Shown here: piece after piece, positions 39,401 through 45,623 of the stretch | Numbering within the stretch: position 1 is the first letter of the stretch | Layout: each line of letters starts with the position of its first letter | Assembly (NCBI GenBank): GCA_016722045.1 | Contig: JADKGY010000001.1 | Coordinates: forward strand, 744,001-808,000 | Source: Candidatus Opimibacter skivensis | Lineage (GTDB): Bacteria > Bacteroidota > Bacteroidia > Chitinophagales > Saprospiraceae | Direction: 5' to 3' | DNA length: 64,000 nt | The notes under the pieces: generated by a model | What the model was told of the DNA's origin: nothing | Databases searched by the model: none | Seen by the model: only the letters and a program-made list of their open reading frames with translations | Position numbers and translations under genes: made by a program

Positions 39401-39484
39401 TGGTGTGATACTTCCGGATTTGGTCCGGCATGACATAGACATGCTGATCCAGATCGCAATAGCCAAATAAAGTAATTGTTTCAT
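33413..39484 (-). CDS. Alpha-2-macroglobulin family lipoprotein with intact thioester motif
   Basis: A 2023-aa envelope protein. The lipoprotein signal MKQLLYLAIAIWISMSMSC puts the acylated cysteine at residue 19. A large helical N-terminal region follows (to about 470). The MG2-type domain is marked by SDRSIYRPGQKIYFKGY, and further macroglobulin domains lie in the middle. The A2M domain contains FFYPDIKTDANGNLSFSF and LTRWKFQALAHT. The thioester site is HECAEQIFSR with Cys1477, matching CxEQ, and is followed by an alpha-alpha toroid. Bacterial A2Ms trap proteases as periplasmic defence. A Pro/Gln/Ser/Glu-rich low-complexity stretch (codons near 35760-35900) just before the A2M domain could belong to the bait region. 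No pbpC-like partner gene is adjacent. Confidence 0.92.
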   Translation of the reverse strand: MKQLLYLAIAIWISMSMSCRTKSGSITPKSTVDTAMIQTMWKTIDSLEQKGLVSSALKEVQKIKKAAFEGNDSGQLVKAIVYENRYLIQLEEDSNIKTLDRVETEVNSYPEPARSVLHSFAAQWYTQYLQSHLWQLRNRTEFGGSPGPDIRTWGIRHFLDKIQSHYEMSVQWEGLRTSKVEDYEVLLTEKQNTDDLRPTLYDILMHRALDYYSGTESYLTKPVYDFVLTDPFAFAPAKSFISHSFPSADSLSNTLKALQWFQHLLAFRLNDDQHEAALVDADLKRLRFVYDNIIIDNKDSIYQNTLDELARTYRDSPEAALVDYYRAELLIQKAGEWSNDKISAHRYGYNEALKICQAAIDKYPNAYGSQLCKTLIIQIETKNLSASAESINLPGEELLLQIQYRNLSEVHLKLAKLTDAPRKWRADSWNGEEILRRLNQLSPLKTWQQTIDDGGDHQSHATEIGLPSLPVGHYALLVSDMDNFDIKRSTTGAIMFTVSELGYWYIDDRKESRVAAIVDRKTGLSLQGVKAEFYTYQYNPGRQKQDEIKVGEGISNAEGWVSIPKKDDQSISVRLSKGDDELFEDEYFYTYRYGGENNTEPSTLFFSDRSIYRPGQKIYFKGYALNFDKYRIPSIVPNRNIEVILYDVNGQEQSKQTFTTNAYGTFFGHFDLPQGGLSGQMSISSSYGSSRHYFQVEEYKRPKFEVTFDTLKESVSLNENVVIKGKAKDYAGSPVSSAAVKYRVERVSYRPWWYRYWKGYWPTQEDRQVLMVGSGITKDDGSFEAKFLAKSKAGGDPNLMYRFETTVFVTDLTGESHEATKSISLNKQGFEVNVSLGDKTAKNQLNKIAISALNSDGADVKVNGEVEVALLKSPSQNKRERLWTSPDILTISADEYSTRFKNYHVPGKEKMADWDVDHVTGAKSFMVSGMDTIDVLSLFSGPGYYRLTSTWKDSNGKTLPITQYVMVYEADKNLPGQEVLQVAWNDKQYQPNEVPDINLLTGLNSPPKTIRVLERRQNNSSRNIIVLPTYHNKDINITEEDRGGIYMHYMTAYNNRFLKSQFLIQVPWTTKDLDVKLKTWRDKMEPGDEETWTMTVTGSKHEPVTAEMLLSMYDASLDAFIPHQWQMSLYPSIYSSILVQGSMTKQAQYWGLTDHWEQNYVDVPWRQYRDLNAYGYYPEGSYGGYPRRYRGGDNLDRSSLSLEAAPQAAPGESMKKDSAGEADEKQNGDSPEQKTQETQTPPALRSALEETVFFYPDIKTDANGNLSFSFKMKEGLTRWKFQALAHTKDLAFGLAQAETVTQKQLMVFPNPPRFFREGDTIAFQIKATNLTTQILTGSAQLKIVDAFTDEDVSGQWKIGSSNQQLKIGAGLSTPIAWVLQVPKSWIRPVKYQVSASAGTFTDGEEAMLPVVTNRILVTETLPLPIKAKETRTFVFKSMQTNSSSTLTNHQYVIEMTTSPAWYAVQALPYLMEYPHECAEQIFSRLYSNSLGSQIVTKYPAIKRVFDGWKLTNDDALLSNLEKNQELKSAMLEETPWVRDAMGETNQKKDIALLFETNKLRNESQQALLKLRQMQMSNGAFPWFPEGQDNWYITQYIVEGFGHLKKMGVTIPGGDAQDIIQKAVPYLDGKMIQWYDELKKLEQEGKIKMSDHQIGSIQVHYLYTRSFFPEINHVAKLDEVMNYLKTQSEKYWLQHGIYDQGLMALGFFRNQPNSTLSKDILASLRERTIINDELGRYWKITPGYFWYEAPVELQSLMIELFQDMKVPQAETDELRVWLLKQKQTTQWKSTKATAAAIYALLIHPDAWLEATGIVEVKIGSDQVIGKNTMVEAGTGYVKKSWDGDKIKDNWSTITVSNPNNHIAWGAAYWQYWEDLDHVINQVDNNPLKVTRQLLITNDGDRGAVTTLAPGRALKVGDKLIVRLILETDRPMEFVHLKDLRASGFEPMDVISGYHWSEGLAYYQSTKDLATHFFIDYLPRGKFVVEYPVTVAQAGSYSEGLATLQCMYAPEFASHSEGSRVKATQ

Positions 39485-39668
39485 ATAGTTTAATTAAGTC
39501 ATTACCACCGCGCATAAAAAATGTCTTCACCTGATGTCCGGTAAGTGAGAATAGGAAATCAATATTGAGCATCGGGCTAGCAGTGATTTATAAAAGTTAT
39601 TCTTTTTTTGTTGTTAATTCTATTCAATGATGCATAACAAAGGAAAATTACAAATGACTTTTTTCCTT

Positions 39669-40688
39669 TTAACGATTTATTAACCCGGTGGTTGCCGGAT
39701 ATCTTGAAGGATTGACAATATAAGGCAAAGACTTTCCAATTGTAATATGATCGATAAGCTCATCGGCCCAATATGGCGCAAGGCTTGTACCCTTTGTCCC
39801 CATTCCGTTGAATAGATATTTCCCAACATGCTCCGGGGAAGGGCCTATCAAAGGTCTCCTGTCATCTACTGTTGGTCTTATGCCTGTGAGATGTTCTATT
39901 AGTTCCACTTCGCCTGGATAAACCTCCGAAATTGCCTCAAGAAGCTTTTCTTTTCCCTCTTCGGTGAGATTGGCATGCTCAGGCCAGGGTTGATAGTAGC
40001 TCCCGACCCAGAACAAATTGTTTTCTTTCAACGGAATAAAATAGACTTTATCCTTTATAACACCTGGCAATTTCCAACCTGGAATTCTCACAATTATAGC
40101 TTCTCCTTTATTTGGTATCAATCCATTTGACAATGACTTCCCAACCGCGCCAGTTGCAAAGATGATCGTATCATTTCCAACAACACGATCACTGATAGGT
40201 TCAAAACCTGACTCAAGAAACCCTTTTGACGCCAAAAAAATTCGTACTGCTTTTAGCCAAGCTTGCGTATCCAATCTGTAACCACCTGTCACAATTCCAT
40301 ATGGCTTTTGAAGATCATCGAGGTATTCAAATCGCTTATTTGAAATATAGGACGCGTATAATGGATCTTCATGACGTTTTTTCCATGCATCAATAGCGTC
40401 ATGATTGGACAAAAAGCGAATTATATCGACAGGAAAGAAATAAGTATTGCCTAAAAGTACTTCCGTCCAGGAATAGAAATCCAGCGCTTTTTCAATAAGC
40501 TCATCGATCATCCATGCTTTTACATATCGCCTGCCTGTCACGGGGTTGATCAATCCGGATGAAGCCATCGATGCTTCTCCGGGTCTGGTTGATCCTATGA
40601 TTTTAAAAGGAATACCTCTCCTGTAAAATGTGAGCGCTAAAACACAACCGGCTATTCCATGTCCTATGATAACATATTTTTTCTCCAT
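39669..40688 (-). CDS. FAD-dependent oxidoreductase (DAO family)
   Basis: 339 aa from the ATG at 40688 (MEKKYVIIGHGIAG). Ten extra codons upstream are open. The N-terminal Rossmann fold has the dinucleotide motif GHGIAGCVLALTFYRRG. The FAD domain continues with SSGLINPVTGRR, and the C-terminal flavin-contact region has HLTGIRPTVDDRRPLIGPSPE and FNGMGTKGTSLAPY, which are typical of the D-amino-acid oxidase, glycine oxidase and MnmC-C group. It probably oxidises an amine substrate. The substrate cannot be told from sequence. No thiamine or tRNA-modification genes adjoin it. Confidence 0.85.
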   Translation of the reverse strand: MEKKYVIIGHGIAGCVLALTFYRRGIPFKIIGSTRPGEASMASSGLINPVTGRRYVKAWMIDELIEKALDFYSWTEVLLGNTYFFPVDIIRFLSNHDAIDAWKKRHEDPLYASYISNKRFEYLDDLQKPYGIVTGGYRLDTQAWLKAVRIFLASKGFLESGFEPISDRVVGNDTIIFATGAVGKSLSNGLIPNKGEAIIVRIPGWKLPGVIKDKVYFIPLKENNLFWVGSYYQPWPEHANLTEEGKEKLLEAISEVYPGEVELIEHLTGIRPTVDDRRPLIGPSPEHVGKYLFNGMGTKGTSLAPYWADELIDHITIGKSLPYIVNPSRYPATTGLINR

Positions 40689-40845
40689 TCCGGTCTTCAA
40701 TAAATTATCCGATGACAAAACTCGCGAGGTGATGATATTGCCCTAATATATAATACGTCACAAAATGTTCATTTATGAATTCGCCAAAAACAATAAAAAG
40801 TGTAAAGAGGAATTCAACATTATCACAAGTATTAAAAAATATAGA

Positions 40846-41199
40846 TTATTGAAGTTGCTTTTTTATACCGGAAGGCAATCCTGCTATAACAAGCTTATAG
40901 GAATGATCAATTAACTCTTTTAAAAGTTTATCAGAAATTCCGCTTTCAAAAAAAACAGTATTCCAATGCTTTTTATTCATATGCCATCCTGGTGTGATTC
41001 CATCAGGATACTCATCTCGCAATTCAAGAGACCGGTCCGGATCGCATTTCAAATTGACACTGAACTCTTCACCATCTAATCCTGTGAGAGCAAATACTTT
41101 TCCATATACTTTATATACAAGAGTATCAGGTCCAAAGGGAAGTGTTTCTTCTACGCCCTGAAGCCCCATGCAGTATTTTCTAAATGCCTCTATATTCAT
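40846..41199 (-). CDS. MmcQ/YjbR family protein
   Basis: 117 aa, the full length of the small MmcQ/YjbR family, which has a double-wing fold proposed to bind DNA. Landmarks are FRKYCMGLQGVEETLPFGPDTLVYKVYGKVFAL, then SVNLKCDP and PGWHMNKKHWNTV, and a final helix pair DKLLKELIDHSYKLV. The physiological role is not established. It starts 1 nt after the stop of the SCP2 gene, so the two are almost certainly co-transcribed. Confidence 0.88.
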   Translation of the reverse strand: MNIEAFRKYCMGLQGVEETLPFGPDTLVYKVYGKVFALTGLDGEEFSVNLKCDPDRSLELRDEYPDGITPGWHMNKKHWNTVFFESGISDKLLKELIDHSYKLVIAGLPSGIKKQLQ

Positions 41200-41200
41200 T

Positions 41201-41518
41201 TTACATCAGGCCAAACAACTTGGCATATCGAAGCATCTCTCCCTGGTTACTGATTTTCACTTTGCCGGTCAGGACAGCCATCATGGGATTCAAATCTCCG
41301 GAAATAAGTTTGTTGAATGTTTCCTCAGTTGATCGAACGACACATTTTGGTTCACCATTCAATCCATCACTTACGTTTACTTTTCCATCGGATACACTTA
41401 CGGTAAATTTACCGCCACTTTCTCCATCAAGATCAAAGTGAAATATGGTTTCTAATCCTTCAACCGCATCAGGTGATACTTTGGATGGAAGAGCATAAAG
41501 ATATTCACGCGAAGTCAT
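41201..41518 (-). CDS. SCP2 sterol-carrier-like domain protein
   Basis: A 105-aa single-domain SCP2-like protein that binds lipids or acyl-CoA in a hydrophobic tunnel. The pattern includes FHFDLDGESGGKFTVSVSDGKVNV, CVVRSTEETFNKLISGDLNPMMAVLTGKVKI and the closing AKLFGLM, all typical of the family. The role may be lipid transfer or substrate presentation and is not clear here. It is followed by the MmcQ gene with a 1-nt gap. A TAACTTTA box at 41546-41553 may be its promoter. Confidence 0.87.
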   Translation of the reverse strand: MTSREYLYALPSKVSPDAVEGLETIFHFDLDGESGGKFTVSVSDGKVNVSDGLNGEPKCVVRSTEETFNKLISGDLNPMMAVLTGKVKISNQGEMLRYAKLFGLM

Positions 41519-41545
41519 TATAGGTTTATTTAAGAGCTATAGCTG

Positions 41546-41553
41546 TAAAGTTA
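41546..41553 (-). promoter_or_regulatory. Candidate -7 box TAACTTTA for the SCP2-MmcQ pair
   Basis: TAnnTTTA variant 27 nt before the SCP2 ATG on the minus strand. Confidence 0.35.
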
Positions 41554-41645
41554 TAAGATTAAGATTCCAAAAAAAGAACGAGTTAGATTATAATTTATTT
41601 AAGTGGATATGATCAATTTTATAGAATTTCCCAATTTAAGGCGGT

Positions 41646-41675
41646 TTTGCAGTCGCATTCAAGTAGTTACTTTTA
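41646..41675 (+). promoter_or_regulatory. Candidate promoter TTTG-N18-TACTTTTA for fmt
   Basis: TTTG at 41646-41649 and TACTTTTA at 41668-41675 resemble the Bacteroidota -33/-7 pair with near-consensus spacing. The fmt ATG is only 3 nt further on, so the transcript would be leaderless or start at the ATG 41682. Confidence 0.45.
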
Positions 41676-41678
41676 CCA

Positions 41679-42620
41679 ATGATGATCAACCGAAACCTTA
41701 AAATCGTTTTCATGGGTACGCCTGAATTCGCTGTACCTGCACTGGAGATTTTGGCAGATGCGGGCTACCCGATCGTCGGCGTGATTACTTCTCCTGACAA
41801 ACCGGGCGGCCGTGGACTGAGGCAATTGATGATCTCACCTGTCAAATCATTTGCGCAAAGCCGGGGAATCAAAGTGCTTCAACCTCTCAATCTTAAATCC
41901 CCTAAATTTCTGAAAGAACTTGAGGAACTTAATGCAGATTTACAGGTTGTAGTGGCTTTCAGAATGCTCCCTGAAGCCGTGTGGAATATGCCCCGTCTGG
42001 GCACAATGAATCTTCATGGCTCTCTGTTGCCGGCCTACCGCGGTGCTGCGCCGATCCAATGGGCTATTATCCGAGGTGAAAAAACGACTGGCCTGACCAC
42101 TTTTATGCTTCAGCATGAAATCGATGAAGGCCGGATTCTTAAACAACTGGAAATCCAGATACTTGAACATGACGATGCAGGTTCACTCCATGACAGGATG
42201 ATGTATGCAGGTTCAGGTCTGGTATTGGGTAGTGTTGATCTGATACAATCCTGCAAAGCCAACTTCGTCTCCCAGGATGAACAGATGGCCAGTTTTGCTC
42301 CGAAAATCCATCACGAAGACGGTCATATTCATTGGGAAAAAACATATACTGAGATAAATAACCTGGTGCGTGGGATGGCACCTTATCCGGGCGCATGGAC
42401 TTTACTTGATGGCTTGGAACTGAAAATATACAGGACTTCTGTCTTTTCTCAAAAGACTGATAGACCACACGGTTTATTAGTCTTTGCTTCTAAAAAACTT
42501 ATTGTCCAGTGTAAAGATGGAGAATTGGAAATTCTTGAGGTACAATTGGCCGGAAAGAAGAAAATGTCCGCCAAAGATTTTATCAATGGCTATAAAATCA
42601 GAAATTTGAATTTGACATAA
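41679..42620 (+). CDS. fmt: Methionyl-tRNA formyltransferase
   Basis: 313 aa. It formylates initiator Met-tRNA with 10-formyl-THF. The N-terminal formyltransferase fold has FMGTPEFAVPALEIL and the substrate loop SPDKPGGRGL. The catalytic block NLHGSLLPAYRGAAPIQWAI supplies Asn111 and His113, and HEIDEGRIL supplies Asp149. The C-terminal OB-like tRNA domain begins near residue 205. Complete length. The last 23 nt overlap a small convergent gene. Confidence 0.95.
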   Translation: MMINRNLKIVFMGTPEFAVPALEILADAGYPIVGVITSPDKPGGRGLRQLMISPVKSFAQSRGIKVLQPLNLKSPKFLKELEELNADLQVVVAFRMLPEAVWNMPRLGTMNLHGSLLPAYRGAAPIQWAIIRGEKTTGLTTFMLQHEIDEGRILKQLEIQILEHDDAGSLHDRMMYAGSGLVLGSVDLIQSCKANFVSQDEQMASFAPKIHHEDGHIHWEKTYTEINNLVRGMAPYPGAWTLLDGLELKIYRTSVFSQKTDRPHGLLVFASKKLIVQCKDGELEILEVQLAGKKKMSAKDFINGYKIRNLNLT

Positions 42621-42831
42621 ATTCAAAGGCCTTCCTGACTATACGTTTTATCAGGTCTACATCGGGAAGGACAGAAGGATCAGAAGGAGTTATTTCTTCC
42701 ACGTAAATATTCTCAGGGGTAGCTTTTTGCTTGAAATCGATACTATTGATATAGGTAAAACATGCCAGGCTGAGGCAGAACAAGGCAATAAAGCCTGATA
42801 AACGCATGGTATTTTTTCGTATCCTGATCAT
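42598..42831 (-). CDS. Small single-pass membrane or lipoprotein-like protein
   Basis: 77 aa, not recognised. A hydrophobic N-terminal segment (MRLSGFIALFCLSLACFTYI, residues about 9-28) could be a membrane anchor or a signal, with a possible lipobox at LSLAC. An acidic stretch (VEEITPSDPSVLPDVD) and a basic C-terminal helix (LIKRIVRKAFEF) follow. The frame fills the space after fmt and overlaps its end by 23 nt on the opposite strand. The protein-like composition makes me favour a real gene. Function unknown. Confidence 0.55.
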   Translation of the reverse strand: MIRIRKNTMRLSGFIALFCLSLACFTYINSIDFKQKATPENIYVEEITPSDPSVLPDVDLIKRIVRKAFEFMSNSNF

Positions 42832-42983
42832 ATTGCTGCCTTGACAACGATTTGCGTTATGGAAATGTTACAGAAATCACAAATCTTTATTGACTCTCAA
42901 ATATAAATCAATAATAATCAGCAACAAGCACTTTAATATTACTTTAACCAAGTAAGATTTGACGGCCGGATGCTATTTCAGTA

Positions 42984-44519
42984 TTAAAGATTCCTTTTTG
43001 CAGAAAGGGTTGCATTTGCACGCAGGATTTTTCTTGTTGCCATATGTTGTGGATTTGTCAAGATGGTGATAACATTACCTTTTTCTACGACTTTCCCACC
43101 TTCCAACACTATGATATCCTGAGCTGCCTGACGAATGATGCTATCATCATGAGCGATCAGGATCAAGCCTAGTTTCTGATGCTCCATAAGGGACAGAAGA
43201 AGTCTTACGATACCGTCCCTTGTAGGACTGTCCAGTGAAGTGGTCGATTCATCGCAGATTAATATGTCCGGCTTCATCAGAAGTGCCCTTGCGATGCAGA
43301 TTCGAAGACACTCACCTCCGGATAAATTACTCGCTTTTCTGTCAAGCACCTGTGCTGGTAGATCCACCTCCTTCAGAATTTGTACCAAATCAAGTTTCAA
43401 AGTCTTGTCCAAAGTTTGTTGCCGGTCAATCACTTCCTGTAATAACCATCTGATGGTTTTATTCGGATGTAGTGAACCTCTTCCATCCTGCATAACCAAT
43501 TGAATTTTTGATCTTAAAAACCAAATGTCTTTACGATTGATAAAATCAATTTCCCGATCATGTATCCTGACATGACCTGAAGAGGGTATCATTAATCCAA
43601 CTAGCAATTGAGCCAAAGTAGATTTTCCACTTCCCGATTCACCAATAATACCAAGACATTGCCCAGCTTCAAGTGTAAGATCTATGTTGCTTATCTGAGC
43701 TCCTTCTTTTTCAAATAATCCTCCAAATTTGTGTTTATACCCAAGGTTTTCTACTTTCAGGATTGGTATTTCATGCTGACCTTCATTTGGAATCTTCGTC
43801 GCATTGTTTACTGAAGATTGTTCAACAATTGAGTCAAGTGAAATAAACCGGTCTGCTAAATAATTGACTACAGATTCTTCATGTGTAATGCATAAGATGG
43901 CCATTTGATATTGGTCCCGCACATGAGCAAGAAGATCAAGAATTTCAAGCTGGTTGATTTTATCAATAGCAGATGTTGGTTCATCAGCAATAATCAGCTC
44001 AGGTTCAACCACGACGGAGAGACAAATCTGGCACCGCTGTAATTGGCCTCCGGATAATTGATGCGGGAAAGAATTCCAGACCCGATCAATATCACTGATC
44101 CCAACCTCAACCATTTTTAACCGTAATGCTGCTTCGATATCACCTTTATGCTTTTTACCAATTTCGCTGACGATCATCATCATTTGATTACCCATACGGA
44201 GTACAGGATCAAAAATGCCGAAAACATCCTGCTGGATATAAAAGATGTGCTTACCTCTGAGTGATGTCCATTGAACTTTGTCTAGTGGATAAATCAATTC
44301 GGACCCTTGAGTATTCCAATGTATCATCCCCTTATCCCATCTGATATCTCGTGGTAGAAGACCTAATATGGCCAATCCGATACTTGTTTTACCACTTCCG
44401 GATTTACCCGTAAGCGCCACGATTTCTCCCTTATTAATGGAAAAAGAAATGTGATCGACTATGATCCCCTGATCGGAGACAAGACTTAATCCTTCAACCT
44501 GTAAAAGCATGGAAGACAT
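42984..44519 (-). CDS. ABC transporter ATP-binding protein with two fused ATPase domains (Dpp/Opp type)
   Basis: A 511-aa tandem ABC ATPase resembling the DppD-DppF fusions such as YejF or GsiA, which power peptide or glutathione importers. Domain 1 (about 1-240) has Walker A GKSGSGKTS, signature LSGGQLQRCQI and Walker B LIIADEPTSAID. Domain 2 (about 250-505) has Walker A GESGSGKST, signature LSGGECLRICIARAL and Walker B ILICDESTTSLD. Both sites look intact. No permease or binding-protein gene is adjacent in the window, so the transported substrate is unclear. A terminator separates it from the upstream SPOR gene. Confidence 0.9.
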   Translation of the reverse strand: MSSMLLQVEGLSLVSDQGIIVDHISFSINKGEIVALTGKSGSGKTSIGLAILGLLPRDIRWDKGMIHWNTQGSELIYPLDKVQWTSLRGKHIFYIQQDVFGIFDPVLRMGNQMMMIVSEIGKKHKGDIEAALRLKMVEVGISDIDRVWNSFPHQLSGGQLQRCQICLSVVVEPELIIADEPTSAIDKINQLEILDLLAHVRDQYQMAILCITHEESVVNYLADRFISLDSIVEQSSVNNATKIPNEGQHEIPILKVENLGYKHKFGGLFEKEGAQISNIDLTLEAGQCLGIIGESGSGKSTLAQLLVGLMIPSSGHVRIHDREIDFINRKDIWFLRSKIQLVMQDGRGSLHPNKTIRWLLQEVIDRQQTLDKTLKLDLVQILKEVDLPAQVLDRKASNLSGGECLRICIARALLMKPDILICDESTTSLDSPTRDGIVRLLLSLMEHQKLGLILIAHDDSIIRQAAQDIIVLEGGKVVEKGNVITILTNPQHMATRKILRANATLSAKRNL

Positions 44520-44527
44520 CTTGTAAA

Positions 44528-44557
44528 AATAGATTTGCCGGGCGATCCCGGCAAATC
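44528..44557 (-). terminator. Rho-independent terminator after the SPOR gene
   Basis: A perfect 11-bp stem GATTTGCCGGG / CCCGGCAAATC (44532-44542 with 44547-44557), loop of 4 nt, followed on the minus strand by TATTTTTA. It lies between the SPOR gene and the ABC gene. Confidence 0.8.
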
Positions 44558-44623
44558 CTTATCATGGCATTATATGTTTTCCCTGGCAAAATCAAATTCA
44601 ATTTTTGATTTGGGACTGGTATA

Positions 44624-45376
44624 TTAATCTTTGACGGCCATAAGTATACCGTTATTGTCTGTTACGATGACAGCATCCTTAAACCCCCTGGACATAGCTA
44701 CATCTTTTGCTTTACGCGCATCAGATAAATTTCTGAAGCCCCCGATCATCATGATCGTCATTTCGCCCTTTCTGTAGGACTCCAATGTCCCAAGTTTTTC
44801 AATCCCATTTGTATTAAATGAGCCAGGTTTGGTATACGAAGCAAGCTGAACTTTGTATTCGGAAATTGCCGGTGAGGCTTCAGTTACAGGTTCAGTTTCT
44901 TTAAGTATAACATCCTTCTTTTCAACTTTTGAAGGTGATATGGATTTTGTATCAAGGCCTGACTGGTACAGAGGTTTATCATTCTCAGTCCCCTGTAGGA
45001 CAACAATGAATGCATCTGTGCGGCCTTTTGATTTAGCCTTAAGTAAAGTTTCTTTGGCCTCGAGTTGGGTTGTATAGGGGCCAATCCTGATTTTATACAA
45101 TCCATTTTCTTTTTGAACATACACGTGTCCCAGGTCTTTCCAATCGTTTTTAGCCTTAGCCTCAGATATGGGAAATGATGAAGCGGCAACCTGAACGGCA
45201 AAGTCGATTTTAGTATTTTGAGAAGAAGATTTCTGGTAGGTCGCCGGGTTTTGCTTAACGTATACTTTCACCAGATCCGGGGAATCTGATTCAGGCTGGA
45301 CAGCAATTTGACCTTGAACGGAGATAAGGATTCCGGTTACCGGAATTAAAATCAGGGATAGTAGTATTTTCTTCAT
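44624..45376 (-). CDS. Exported protein with two SPOR domains
   Basis: 250 aa from the ATG at 45376 (MKKILLSLILIPVTGILISVQGQ, a signal peptide). Two SPOR-like repeats follow, about 38-105 (DFAVQVAASSFPISEAKAK, then GLYKIRIGPYTTQLEAKETLLKAK) and about 180-248 (YKVQLASYTKP, then MTIMMIGGFRNLSDARKAKDVA). SPOR domains bind denuded peptidoglycan glycan strands, often at division sites. A Ser/Lys/Glu-rich linker connects them. The specific role is unknown. Confidence 0.85.
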   Translation of the reverse strand: MKKILLSLILIPVTGILISVQGQIAVQPESDSPDLVKVYVKQNPATYQKSSSQNTKIDFAVQVAASSFPISEAKAKNDWKDLGHVYVQKENGLYKIRIGPYTTQLEAKETLLKAKSKGRTDAFIVVLQGTENDKPLYQSGLDTKSISPSKVEKKDVILKETEPVTEASPAISEYKVQLASYTKPGSFNTNGIEKLGTLESYRKGEMTIMMIGGFRNLSDARKAKDVAMSRGFKDAVIVTDNNGILMAVKD

Positions 45377-45456
45377 ATGATCAAATATTAGTATTAACAC
45401 TAATGTAAAGATATGTACTTTTCAATACAATATACATTATTAAATAAAATAATATG

Positions 45457-45512
45457 AAAAAATCAGGTCTTTTTGGTTAAACTGGATTTAAAGACCGAAA
45501 AGACTGATTTTC
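45457..45512 (+). other. Imperfect long hairpin upstream of the subtilase gene
   Basis: ATCAGGTCTTTTTGGT and ACCGAAAAGACTGAT form a stem of about 15 pairs with one bulged G and one G-T pair, a loop of about 13 nt and T-rich sequence after the right arm. No plus-strand gene precedes it, so it may be a structured leader or transcription barrier between the divergent SPOR and subtilase genes. Confidence 0.4.
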
Positions 45513-45623
45513 AAGGTTTATTATGAAGTCATTACGACAGTCATGCAGAAATCTCCCCAAGAGTATCCGATAGTTTCTATTTTTATCACTTCTTACCTAT
45601 ACATCAATCTCGAATATCGATTT

